This document shows positions 53,899 through 62,426 of a DNA stretch of 64,000 nt, in pieces (position 1 is the first letter of the stretch; the number at the start of each line of letters is the position of its first letter). Source of the stretch: MED-G105 sp039814575 (GTDB lineage: Bacteria > Pseudomonadota > Alphaproteobacteria > Caulobacterales > Parvularculaceae); NCBI GenBank assembly GCA_039814575.1, contig JBCCAY010000010.1:1-64000 (forward strand). The letters run 5' to 3'. The notes below the pieces were generated by a model that had not been told where the DNA came from, did no database searches, and worked only from the letters and a program-made list of their open reading frames with translations. The translations under genes and the position numbers were made by a program.

Positions 53899-53899
53899 A

Positions 53900-54268
53900 T
53901 TAGTCCGTTGTCGCGACCCACTCCGGGTCGTCTTGGACTTCGCGCTCGAATTTCAAAAATTCGTAATAGCCGCAGCGCGATTGGGTTGGAAAATCACGGC
54001 AGATCGCGGGGCGCGCCTCATAGATGGTGCAATTGCGCGTGTCTTTATCGAGGAACATGCAGGTCGACCCGAAATGCGGGTCTTCGGTATGGCGCAGCAC
54101 GCGCGGGCTTTCTTTGTCGCCTTTCTTGGTGAATTTGCGTTCGGCTTTGTCGGTCGCGACATCAAAGTGTTTGGCCAGACATTTCAGATCCCGCTTGGTC
54201 ACCGGAATGTGCGCATACGAACAGCAATACGCGACGCAGTCGATGCAATCATAGTGTTTCTTCGCCAT
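53900..54268 (-). CDS. YkgJ family cysteine cluster protein
   Basis: This 122-residue protein has C-I-D-C-V-A-Y-C-C near residue 8, C-M-F-L-D near 70, C-T-I-Y-E-A-R-P-A-I-C-R-D-F-P near 80, and C-G-Y-Y-E-F. This is the Cys pattern of the zinc or iron-sulfur binding YkgJ/UPF0153 family of unknown role. It overlaps the 3' end of mnmA by 20 bp and is immediately followed by the LhgO-like gene, so the three form a tight operon. Confidence 0.88.
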   Translation of the reverse strand: MAKKHYDCIDCVAYCCSYAHIPVTKRDLKCLAKHFDVATDKAERKFTKKGDKESPRVLRHTEDPHFGSTCMFLDKDTRNCTIYEARPAICRDFPTQSRCGYYEFLKFEREVQDDPEWVATTD

Positions 54269-55493
54269 GGGCGGTTGAGCCTTTCTTGAATTCCGATGGG
54301 AGCGCTAAGCCGCCCTTGTTAAAGGCCGACTCGGCGCTTGCAATCCAGCCGCCGCCTAATACGCGATTATGACCGTCTTCCGAAGAGTAAAAGACGCACG
54401 CCTGGCCGGGCGCAACGCCTTCTTCTGCGTCAAATAGCTCGACGCTGGCGCGCCGATCCTCGACGCCAGCCGAACCAATGATGAACCTCGCCCGCGACGG
54501 CGGACGTGTCGAACGCACTTTAACGGCGATTTCAGCGCCGCTTGCAATGGCGTCCTGCAGCGCCCCATCGCCAATCCAAGAGACGTCTTTCAATTGAATG
54601 CGTTTCACTTGCAATGCCTCGCGCGGTCCGACAATGACCCGCCGCGCGGCGGCGTCGACTTTGACAACATAAAGCGGATCGCCGACGGCGACCCCCAAGC
54701 CTCGACGTTGGCCCACCGTATAGTGAATAACGCCGGCATGGCGGCCTAAAACGTTCCCGTTGATATCGACGATCTCGCCAGGCTCGGCGGCGCCAGGGCG
54801 TAAGCGTTCGACGACGCTGGCGTATTTGCCCTCAGGGACAAAACAAATGTCTTGGCTGTCGGGCTTATCCGCTACCGGCAGCTCGAGCGCGGCTGCAATG
54901 GCCCGCGTTTCATCTTTGTCGAGGCCGCCAAGCGGGAAGCGCAAGAAATCAAGCTGTTCGCGCGTGGTCGCGAACAAGAAATAGCTTTGGTCTTTTGTCG
55001 GGTCTGCGGCGCGGCGTAATTCAGGGCCGTTCGCTCCGACAGCGCGGCGCACATAATGGCCGGTCACCATCGCGACGCCGCCGAGATCGCGAGCCGTCTC
55101 CATCAAATCCCTGAATTTTACCCGCTCATTACAGCGCACGCAGGGGATCGGCGTCGCTCCAGCGAGATAGGTGTCGGCGAAGTCTTCCATCACCGCTTCG
55201 GAGAAGCGATCTTCATAATCAAGAACATAATGAGGGATGCCGAGTTTCGCCGCGACATTGCGCGCATCTTGAATGTCTTGGCCGGCGCAGCACGCGCCTT
55301 TTTTCTGGATGGCGACGCCATGGTCATAAAGCTGCAGCGTCACGCCTATCGCTTGATACCCGGCGCGCGCGACCAGCGCCGCCGCCACCGAAGAATCCAC
55401 GCCGCCTGACATGGCGACAATCACCGGCGCGCCCTTCGGCGTGTCGGCCGGAAGGTCGAGGGAGATTTCTGGAATATCTGCGTCGTTACTCAT
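54249..55493 (-). CDS. mnmA: tRNA-specific 2-thiouridylase MnmA
   Basis: This 414-residue enzyme puts the 2-thio group on U34 of tRNA-Lys, Glu and Gln. The PP-loop motif A-M-S-G-G-V-D-S-S lies at residues 27-35. The catalytic cysteines are C118 in I-P-C-V-R-C-N and C217 in D-I-C-F-V-P-E-G. The G-Q-R-R-G-L region and C-terminal beta domain are present. The ATG at 55493 fits the family start. The frame is open 44 codons further upstream, but that part is unlikely coding. tRNA-Glu with anticodon TTC, a substrate type, is encoded in this window. Confidence 0.93.
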   Translation of the reverse strand: MSNDADIPEISLDLPADTPKGAPVIVAMSGGVDSSVAAALVARAGYQAIGVTLQLYDHGVAIQKKGACCAGQDIQDARNVAAKLGIPHYVLDYEDRFSEAVMEDFADTYLAGATPIPCVRCNERVKFRDLMETARDLGGVAMVTGHYVRRAVGANGPELRRAADPTKDQSYFLFATTREQLDFLRFPLGGLDKDETRAIAAALELPVADKPDSQDICFVPEGKYASVVERLRPGAAEPGEIVDINGNVLGRHAGVIHYTVGQRRGLGVAVGDPLYVVKVDAAARRVIVGPREALQVKRIQLKDVSWIGDGALQDAIASGAEIAVKVRSTRPPSRARFIIGSAGVEDRRASVELFDAEEGVAPGQACVFYSSEDGHNRVLGGGWIASAESAFNKGGLALPSEFKKGSTAHGEETL

Positions 55494-55720
55494 AACGGCC
55501 GGAACATAAGCGCGGATGCGTTCTTTCGCTATAGCCCATATCTGGCGCAGAACGCCCCACCCATAAGCGTCGCTGTCCGTCTTCAAGAGTCGATTGGCGC
55601 GCTGACAGGTCGCCAGGTTGCGCAAGTGGGAATTGGTTTCCTCAAATTAACGCTAAGTCGTAGAGGATTTGGAAATACATATTCTTATTCAGATACTTAC
55701 CACGCAGTTTACCATCACGT

Positions 55721-55735
55721 TTAGCCGTTTTTTAA
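55721..55735. promoter_or_regulatory. CtrA-like binding site upstream of sciP
   Basis: TTAG-N7-TTAA matches the CtrA box TTAA-N7-TTAA in all but one base. It ends 57 bases before the SciP start. In Caulobacter, sciP is activated by CtrA, so a site here is expected. The call is inference. Confidence 0.5.
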
Positions 55736-55792
55736 AAGCACGGCGCTAATTTCCCAAGCATGAGTTGCGTACCAGTGAGGGAAGTAAAGCCC

Positions 55793-56083
55793 ATGAGCTC
55801 CGCCGCCGATCAGGCCGAAACCACGCCGTCGTCCGAGCCTTACGTCATTGGCCCCGATGGGATGCCGTTGACCTTGGCCGATCTCCCGCCCCAGACCACC
55901 AAGCGCTGGGTCATTCGCCGCAAGGCCGAAGTTGTCGCCGCCGTCCGCGGCGGGCTTCTATCGCTTGAGGAAGCGTGTGAACGCTACCAATTGACGATGG
56001 AAGAGTTTTTAAGCTGGCAAAAAGCCATCGACCAATATGGCATGCCGGGATTGCGCGCGACACGCGTCCAGCAATACCGCTAA
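55793..56083 (+). CDS. sciP: CtrA inhibitor SciP (DUF1153)
   Basis: This 96-residue protein has P-Y-V-I-G-P-D-G-M-P-L-T near residue 16, T-K-R-W-V-I-R-R-K-A-E-V-V-A-A-V-R-G-G-L-L near 36, and E-A-C-E-R-Y-Q-L-T plus Q-Q-Y-R at the end. This is the SciP signature. SciP binds CtrA and the promoters it controls, and blocks CtrA-driven transcription during the G1 phase. The ATG at 55793 gives the usual start and follows GAGGGAAG. An in-frame ATG eleven codons upstream is less likely. Confidence 0.95.
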   Translation: MSSAADQAETTPSSEPYVIGPDGMPLTLADLPPQTTKRWVIRRKAEVVAAVRGGLLSLEEACERYQLTMEEFLSWQKAIDQYGMPGLRATRVQQYR

Positions 56084-56365
56084 GTTAAGCGTCTCGGTTG
56101 GTTCTTGGTCTCGCCCTCGCGGCGGCGAGCGACCATTGCTTTGTCATCTATCGAGATGCGGACCGCGGCGACGATCAGCCGCCTGAATATCGCTGAAAGA
56201 AAATAACGCGATCACGCCTTTATGGGTTGATTAAGCCGCGTCCTTCCCGCGCTCGGCGCTGCTTGATGCACGCGATTTTCACCGCTACGCTAACGAGAGT
56301 TCTGGGACGTTGGGCCTCTTTGGGTGAGCGCCTCCCATCGGAATAAGTGAGAGTCGCCTCCGGCC

Positions 56366-57529
56366 ATGATGAAATTCATCGCGTCCGATCTTGAAGCCGC
56401 TAAATCGAAAGCGCGGCGAGCGATTGGCGATCATATGGTCGTTTTATCCGTACGCAATCTGCCGAGCGGCGACGTTGAAGTGGCTGCTTCCGACAAACCG
56501 GAACCCGCCGCGCCCGGCGCGCCGCCGCCGGCGAGTTTCGGCGCAGAGGCGCGCCGCGCGATGGACGATGCGGCGCTAAAAGCCTCCCATGGTGTTCATC
56601 AGACTGAGAACGGCGCTTTCAGTCCGTTAGCTGATCGCAGTCCCGGGACGGGCGCGCGGTTGAACGAACCCCTCGAACAAAAATTTTCTGAAACGAACCT
56701 GGCGAAACTTTCATCAACGCTCGTGTCCCGAAAAGGGAAATCCCACGAGGTCGATGTCTCAGATGAAACCATCGCGAACATTGTTGCGCTGTTAAAACCC
56801 CATGGGGTCGACGCCGGCCTTCTCGCCGCGCTTGCAAATGGCGCCAGAGCCGCGGGGGTTGATGACGATCTTTATCGATTGGAGACGGCGTTTAGCGAGG
56901 CGTTTTCGTTTCATCCAGTCAACACTGTCGCGCCCTCGCCGATCATGCTGGTGGGCCCGACAGGCGCCGGAAAAACGTCGTGCGCGGCCAAACTGGCGGC
57001 GGCGGCGATCGCCGCGGAAGGCGCCGCTTTCATGATGACCGCTGACGTCGGACGCGCCGGGGCCATCGAGCAAGTCCAGACCTATGGCAGAACGTTGGGG
57101 GCGGATTATTACATCGTCGAGTCCCCGCTGGATGTTGCGCAAGCCATGCGCTCGAAAACGCCCGGCGGCTTTGTGATATTCGACACGCCGGGCATCAGCC
57201 CTTTTGATCCTGGCGATTTCGCAGCGTTAAAAAGCTATCAAGAAGCCGCAGGCGCGGAACCTGTTCTCGTATTGCCGGCGAGCGGCGATGCGGAGGAATA
57301 TAAAGATTGGGCGACGTCGTTCGCGGAGTTTGGCGTGCGCCGGATTATTTTGACGAAGTTTGACGCCACGAAGCGCGTCGGCGCCGGCCTCACCGCAGCT
57401 TTCGCCGGCGGCATGAGCCTCGCTAATTTCTCCGAGAGCCCGTTTATTTCCGAAGGCCTTATCGCCGCCTCGCCTGAGTTTTTAGCACGTCGGTTGATCG
57501 CTAACCGACCCGGCCGCATCGCCGGCTGA
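56366..57529 (+). CDS. SRP-like GTPase, FlhF-type
   Basis: This 387-residue protein has a variable N-terminal region (about 1-130). The N domain (about 130-190) and GTPase follow, with P-loop G-P-T-G-A-G-K-T at 197-204, D-T-A/P-G as F-D-T-P-G near 271, and T-K-F-D-A-T-K-R-V-G near 332. The T-K-F-D form and order fit FlhF, the flagellar relative of FtsY and Ffh, which sets polar flagellum position. No other flagellar gene is nearby, so a role outside the flagellum is possible. A second ATG follows the first directly. It ends 14 bp from the convergent htpX-like gene. Confidence 0.75.
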   Translation: MMKFIASDLEAAKSKARRAIGDHMVVLSVRNLPSGDVEVAASDKPEPAAPGAPPPASFGAEARRAMDDAALKASHGVHQTENGAFSPLADRSPGTGARLNEPLEQKFSETNLAKLSSTLVSRKGKSHEVDVSDETIANIVALLKPHGVDAGLLAALANGARAAGVDDDLYRLETAFSEAFSFHPVNTVAPSPIMLVGPTGAGKTSCAAKLAAAAIAAEGAAFMMTADVGRAGAIEQVQTYGRTLGADYYIVESPLDVAQAMRSKTPGGFVIFDTPGISPFDPGDFAALKSYQEAAGAEPVLVLPASGDAEEYKDWATSFAEFGVRRIILTKFDATKRVGAGLTAAFAGGMSLANFSESPFISEGLIAASPEFLARRLIANRPGRIAG

Positions 57530-57543
57530 ACATTCAGCGCTGC

Positions 57544-58503
57544 TCATCCAGCATAGGCGCGTAGGGCGTCAATTCTTTTGTCTATGGGCGGATGGGTTGC
57601 GAAGACGCCCAAAAACGGTTGCGCGTTATCCACCATCATTTGTTTGACGTCGTCCGGCGCTCTTTCGATCGCGGATCGCCCCGAGATCTTTTCCAAAGCC
57701 GAGACCATCGCATCGGCATTGCGGGTTAAATCGACCGCGCCGGCATCGGCCAGATATTCGCGTTTTCGCGACAGCGCGAAACGAATGACGATCGCTGTGA
57801 CATAGGCGAGCGCGATCATCGCAATGGCGACTATGATCAAGAGCCCGCCGCCTCGACTGTCGCCATTACGAGAGCGCGTGTGCCCTCCGGTTCGAACGCC
57901 GGCATGGAACATATTGCGAAACGCCAACTCGCCGACAAACGCGATTATCCCGACGAAGATCACAGAGACTATCAAAAGACGCACATCGCGGTTTCGTATG
58001 TGTGTTAGCTCGTGTGCAATTACTGCTTCTAATTCAGCGTCATCGAGCGTTTCTATAAGGCCTCGTGTTAGCGTGACCGCGTACGTCTTCTCGCTGATCC
58101 CGCTGGCGAAGGCGTTCAATTGTTGGGTTTCGACCACGTTCAGCTTTGGCGGCGTCATCCCGCGCGAAATACAGAGGTTTTCTAGAAGATTATAAATCCT
58201 CGGCGCATCTTTGCGCGACAGTCCGCGCGCGCCCACCGATGCGGTGATCATGCTCTGGTGAAACAGCCAAGCGATAATGAACCAAACCGCCGCCGCGACA
58301 AAAGCGAACGGCCAAACCCGAAGATACTGATCGAAGACGAGGCTGATCGCTTCGTCCGTGCTGTTCGGCGCGTAAGCGAGCCCCACATAGCCCGTCACCA
58401 AGCCGAGCAACAGGAACGCGAGCAACAAGGGAAACCCCGCCAGCAGCAGAATCGATTTCAGATTGTTGTTCCAGATATGCGTCTGGAGGCCGTAGGCGCC
58501 CAT
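57544..58503 (-). CDS. M48 family metalloprotease, HtpX-like
   Basis: This 319-residue protein has two N-terminal membrane segments (about 18-45 and 65-85). The zinc motif H164-E165-L-T-H168 lies in V-I-A-H-E-L-T-H-I-R, and two further membrane segments follow. The third zinc ligand is in E-Y-L-A-D-A-G-A near residue 255. HtpX-type proteases remove damaged membrane proteins. It is 46 bp after lemA on the same strand, a pair seen in many bacteria. Confidence 0.92.
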   Translation of the reverse strand: MGAYGLQTHIWNNNLKSILLLAGFPLLLAFLLLGLVTGYVGLAYAPNSTDEAISLVFDQYLRVWPFAFVAAAVWFIIAWLFHQSMITASVGARGLSRKDAPRIYNLLENLCISRGMTPPKLNVVETQQLNAFASGISEKTYAVTLTRGLIETLDDAELEAVIAHELTHIRNRDVRLLIVSVIFVGIIAFVGELAFRNMFHAGVRTGGHTRSRNGDSRGGGLLIIVAIAMIALAYVTAIVIRFALSRKREYLADAGAVDLTRNADAMVSALEKISGRSAIERAPDDVKQMMVDNAQPFLGVFATHPPIDKRIDALRAYAG

Positions 58504-58549
58504 CCGCCGCCTCCTTCAGTTCAAGCCGGGATCTACGCCCCCTATCCCC

Positions 58550-59113
58550 TTAAAAGGACACCTCAGGCGGCGCTTCAAGAGTTTCGCGGGAACCTTCTGG
58601 AATTTCGAAGAAATCACGCTGGCTGAAATTGCCCATAGGCGCGATGAAATTGCCAGGTATCTGTTGGATTGAGGTGTTAAACTCTTGAACCGCGGCGTTG
58701 AAGAAGCGCCGCGCCGCCGCCAGTTTGTTCTCCACGTCAGACAGCTCGCGCTGCAACTCCAAGAAATTCGTGTTGGCTTTAAGATCCGGATAGGCCTCAG
58801 CCAAGGCGAACAGCTTGCCGAGCGCTGCGCCGAGCACGCCTTCCGCCGCCCCTTGCGCCGCCGGACCGGACGCGGAGACGGCTGTATTGCGGGCGTTGAT
58901 AACCGCATCGAGGGTTTCTTTTTCGTGGGTGGCGTAGCCGCGCACAGTCTCAACCAGGTTCGGAATGAGATCGTGGCGTTGCTTCAGCTGCACGTCGACA
59001 TCAGCGAATGCCTGGTCCGCGCGCTGGTTCAACGCAACAATTCGGTTATAGACGGTGATCGCGATGAAGATCAGCGCGACAACCAATCCGACGAAAATCC
59101 AAAAGCCCGACAT
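58550..59113 (-). CDS. lemA: LemA family protein
   Basis: This 187-residue protein has a single N-terminal membrane segment (about 4-24) and the LemA helical domain. R-A-D-Q-A-F-A-D-V-D-V-Q-L-K-Q-R-H-D-L-I-P-N-L-V near residue 32 is followed by the long helical coil with A-R-R-F-F-N-A-A-V-Q-E-F-N near 133. LemA proteins act with HtpX-like proteases, whose gene follows directly. Length is typical. Confidence 0.95.
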   Translation of the reverse strand: MSGFWIFVGLVVALIFIAITVYNRIVALNQRADQAFADVDVQLKQRHDLIPNLVETVRGYATHEKETLDAVINARNTAVSASGPAAQGAAEGVLGAALGKLFALAEAYPDLKANTNFLELQRELSDVENKLAAARRFFNAAVQEFNTSIQQIPGNFIAPMGNFSQRDFFEIPEGSRETLEAPPEVSF

Positions 59114-59308
59114 GCACTCGTCTCCCTTATCGAAGCTGACGCCTCTCCTTTTGAAAGGCGACTTGCAAACTGACCGCTGACGCCCGTATGAAATCCTATA
59201 AGATCAAGAGACCAACAATTGATTCACGCCCATCGGCAAATTCTGCGATTTTGGTCTTCTTCTGGTAAGCATACCCGCGCGGCCCACGAGCGCTTGATGA
59301 GGATAATG

Positions 59309-59950
59309 ATGGCTCACCTAAGGTTTCTAGCGGCGATCGCCGCGGTGTTCGTTCTCTCGGGATGCGCCAGCACCTATTATTCGACTATGGAGCGGTTCGG
59401 CCTCGAAAAGCGAGACATTCTCGTTGACCGAGTGAAGCAGGCGCGCGGCGAGCAAACCGAAGCCCAGGAGGTCTTCGCCTCGGCGCTTGACGAATTCCGC
59501 TCTCTCGTCAATGTGGACGGCGGCGCGCTAGAGCGCCAATACGACAAAATGAATGCCTCTTATAAGCGCGCCGAAGGCCAAGCCTCAGATGTGCGCGCCC
59601 GCATCAAGGCGGTCAATGACGTTGGCCGGCGCCTTTTTCGGGAGTGGGAGGTTGAACTGAAAGAGTATTCGAGCGCCGACCTTCGCGCCCGCTCCGAACG
59701 CCAACTCTTCTCTACCAAGAATGATTTTGAAGATTTAATGTCGGCGATGAATCGAGCCGCGGACAAAATGGACCCGGTGCTCGCCCTCTACAACGACCAA
59801 GTATTATTCTTAAAGCATAACCTTAACGCGCGCGCGATTTCATCCCTTGAAATGGAGCGGACGGAAATCCAAAACCGCGTCGAAACGCTGATCGAAGAAA
59901 TGAATGAATCGATCGCCGAAGCAGACCGGTTCATCGAGAGCATGAGCTAA
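59309..59950 (+). CDS. DUF2959 family lipoprotein
   Basis: This 213-residue protein has a short signal peptide with lipobox L-S-G-C. The mature part (from residue 17 or so) is fully helical: Y-Y-S-T-M-E-R-F-G, K-R-D-I-L-V-D-R-V, then long charged coiled-coil-like helices (about 30-210). This matches DUF2959, of unknown function. The ATG at 59309 was preferred for its AGGA box and signal start. It is divergent from lemA by about 195 bp. Confidence 0.85.
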   Translation: MAHLRFLAAIAAVFVLSGCASTYYSTMERFGLEKRDILVDRVKQARGEQTEAQEVFASALDEFRSLVNVDGGALERQYDKMNASYKRAEGQASDVRARIKAVNDVGRRLFREWEVELKEYSSADLRARSERQLFSTKNDFEDLMSAMNRAADKMDPVLALYNDQVLFLKHNLNARAISSLEMERTEIQNRVETLIEEMNESIAEADRFIESMS

Positions 59951-60007
59951 ACCGCCATCCTCAATCGCTAACCTGTTTGTTGATCCTTGAGATAAGGAAA
60001 CTTCCGC

Positions 60008-61729
60008 ATGCTTAAATTACGCAGCCAAGAATGGTTCGGTCGCAATGACCGTCAGGGCTATGAGCACCGCGGCATGATGCGCGCGCTGGGTCTTGGCGAC
60101 GAAGCTTTTTCCGGTAAGCCGATTATCGGCCTTTGCAGCGTTTGGTCGGAGCTTAATCCGTGTGATTTAGGCCTGAAAGATCTCGCCGAACGGGCGCGCG
60201 CGGGGGTTATCGCGGCTGGCGGCGTGCCGGTCTTGTTTCCGGCGCCGGCGATCGGCGAACCGCTGATGCGTCCCTCCCCGATGATGTATCGTAATCTCGT
60301 CAGCATGGTGGTTGAAGAAACCATTCGCGGAAATCCGCTCGACGGTGTCGTCCTGCTGGCCGGCTGTGATAAGTCAACGCCAGCGTTGTTGATGGGGGCG
60401 TTCAGCGTCGATATCCCAGCCATCATGCTATCGTCGGGACCACGGAACAGCTCCCGCTTTAAGGGCGACGTCATTGGCGGCGGCACGCAAATTTGGCGTA
60501 CGGAGCAAGCGATCGCCGAAGGAAATTGGACGCAGGAAGACGCCGCCATGTCCGAAGCGGCGATGGGCGCCAGCCACGGCACGTGCAACACGATGGGAAC
60601 AGCCTCGACGATGGCGGCGATCGTCGAAACGCTCGGCCTTGCTTTACCCAACAATACAAGCCTTGGCTCAACGGATGCGCGGCGCGCCACACTCGCCGAA
60701 CAGACGGGGCGGCGTATTGTCGACGCCGTTCTCTCCGATCGAAAGCCGTCGGCGTTTCTAACGCGCACGCATTTCGAAAACGCCATTCGCGTTGTCTCGG
60801 CGCTTGGCGGCAGCACCAACGCGGTGCCCCATCTGTTGGCGATGGCGGGCCGCGCGGAAATCGATTTAAGTCTCGAGGACTGGGAGCGCTTTGGCGACGG
60901 CGTTCCGTGTCTTGTCGATTTATTGCCGGCCGGGCGTTATCTCATGCAGGACTTCGACGATGCGGGCGGACTATCGGTCGTTATTAAAAGCCTCCTCGAA
61001 AAAGGATTGCTCGACGGTTCAACGCCGATGATTGAAGGCAGCACGCTGGCGGACCGCGTTCAGCATGCGTCGTGTTGGAACGCGGAAGTCATTCGCACCT
61101 TTGATAATCCGGTCTCCACGCAAGGCGGGTTAAAAGTTCTCCGTGGAAACTTGTGCCCCGACGGCGCCGTTATGAAGCCCTCGGCGGCGAGCCCTGACCT
61201 TATGCAGCACCGCGGCCGGGCGCGCGTCTTTGACGACATAGAAGCGTGGAAGACAATCGCGTCAGACATGAACGCCGACATTGAAGCGACCGACATCGTC
61301 GTCGTCCGCAATTCCGGGCCTGTCGGCTATCCTGGCATGCCGGAAATCGGCAATGTGCGCATTCCTGACAAATTAGCCCGCCAGGGCGTCACCGACATGG
61401 TGCGGCTTTCCGACGCCAGAATGAGCGGCACCGCTTTCGGCACGGTCATCTTGCACATCACGCCTGAAAGCGCCGTCGGCGGACCTTTAGGTCTTGTGCA
61501 AGACGGCGATGAGATTGCGCTTGATACGGAAAAAGGCAAGCTGGAGCTGTTGGTCGATGAGGCCGAGCTGGAGCGCCGTCGCCAAGCGATCGGCGATGCG
61601 CCGAGCGCACGCGCAGAGCGAGGTTATGAGTCTCTCTATCAGAAATACGTGAAGCAAGCCGATAGCGGCGCTGATTTCACATTCTTGGAGGGGCGCTCCG
61701 GAAGCGCGGCGCCGCGTGACAGCACTTAA
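60008..61729 (+). CDS. IlvD/Edd family sugar-acid dehydratase (arabinonate dehydratase-like)
   Basis: This 573-residue enzyme has three cysteines, C52, C120 and C193, at spacings of 68 and 73 that match the [2Fe-2S] ligands of the L-arabinonate/xylonate dehydratase branch. The metal-binding lysine lies in C-D-K-S-T-P and the catalytic serine region in D-A-R-M-S-G-T-A-F-G near residue 480. It would dehydrate an aldonic acid to a 2-keto-3-deoxy acid, a reaction type like the altronate dehydratase at 9891. It is not IlvD itself by length and motif. AAGGAA lies ahead of the ATG. Confidence 0.87.
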   Translation: MLKLRSQEWFGRNDRQGYEHRGMMRALGLGDEAFSGKPIIGLCSVWSELNPCDLGLKDLAERARAGVIAAGGVPVLFPAPAIGEPLMRPSPMMYRNLVSMVVEETIRGNPLDGVVLLAGCDKSTPALLMGAFSVDIPAIMLSSGPRNSSRFKGDVIGGGTQIWRTEQAIAEGNWTQEDAAMSEAAMGASHGTCNTMGTASTMAAIVETLGLALPNNTSLGSTDARRATLAEQTGRRIVDAVLSDRKPSAFLTRTHFENAIRVVSALGGSTNAVPHLLAMAGRAEIDLSLEDWERFGDGVPCLVDLLPAGRYLMQDFDDAGGLSVVIKSLLEKGLLDGSTPMIEGSTLADRVQHASCWNAEVIRTFDNPVSTQGGLKVLRGNLCPDGAVMKPSAASPDLMQHRGRARVFDDIEAWKTIASDMNADIEATDIVVVRNSGPVGYPGMPEIGNVRIPDKLARQGVTDMVRLSDARMSGTAFGTVILHITPESAVGGPLGLVQDGDEIALDTEKGKLELLVDEAELERRRQAIGDAPSARAERGYESLYQKYVKQADSGADFTFLEGRSGSAAPRDST

Positions 61730-61751
61730 AGGCGCGATATAAGCGCCTTTA
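61727..61751. terminator. Bidirectional terminator between convergent genes
   Basis: Perfect 9-bp arms TAAAGGCGC/GCGCCTTTA enclose a GATATAA loop. The stem begins in the stop codon of the dehydratase gene and lies 13 bases from the gmk stop. No long T-run follows on either side, so strength may be modest. Confidence 0.65.
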
Positions 61752-61764
61752 GGCATCGCTCAGT

Positions 61765-62409
61765 TTAATCCTCGTCCATCAAGGCGCTGACGAACTTCGA
61801 CAGGCCTAACTGCCGAACGCGCTTTAGGCGCTCCGCTGATAAGATGGTTCGTACAAGCCGTTCAGACTCATCGACGTCTTTATTGACGATGACATAATCA
61901 TATTCCGGCCAGTGGGACATTTCCGCGTCCGCTTTGTCCATACGGGCCTGAACAATCTCTTCCGGGTCTTGATTGCGAGTGCGCAAGCGGCGCTCCAACT
62001 CTTCGCGCGAGGGCGGAAGAATGAAGACTTTGACAATGTCCTTTGAGGCGACTTCCTCGAGCTGCTGAGCGCCCTGCCAGTCGATATCGAAAAGAACGTC
62101 TTTGCCCGCTTCCAACGCTTCATAAACAGGCGCTTTCGGTGTGCCGTAGAGATTGTCGAAAACGCGGGCCGATTCCAGGAATTCGCCGTCTTTCTGCATG
62201 GAGAGAAATTCGCTCTCATCGACGAAATAGTAATCGGTTCCGTGGGCTTCGCCCGGACGCGGCTGGCGCGTCGTCGCTGAAACCGACAAGACGAGATCGT
62301 CCTCGCCTTTCAACAAGCGATCTGAAAGGGTCGTTTTGCCCGCGCCGGAGGGACTGGACAGGATCAACATCAGTCCCCGGCGCGCATTATCACGTGCGCC
62401 GCCGATCAT
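61765..62409 (-). CDS. gmk: Guanylate kinase
   Basis: This 214-residue enzyme phosphorylates GMP to GDP. The P-loop S-S-P-S-G-A-G-K-T-T is near residue 18, S-A-T-T-R-Q-P-R-P-G-E near 45 binds GMP, and D-I-D-W-Q-G-A near 112 follows. Length is normal. It is the last gene of the mltG-yicC-gmk series, with 17 bp to yicC. An in-frame ATG 13 codons in is an alternative start but would place the P-loop very near the N-terminus. Confidence 0.95.
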   Translation of the reverse strand: MIGGARDNARRGLMLILSSPSGAGKTTLSDRLLKGEDDLVLSVSATTRQPRPGEAHGTDYYFVDESEFLSMQKDGEFLESARVFDNLYGTPKAPVYEALEAGKDVLFDIDWQGAQQLEEVASKDIVKVFILPPSREELERRLRTRNQDPEEIVQARMDKADAEMSHWPEYDYVIVNKDVDESERLVRTILSAERLKRVRQLGLSKFVSALMDED

Positions 62410-62426
62410 CTTTTTCTTAACGTATT

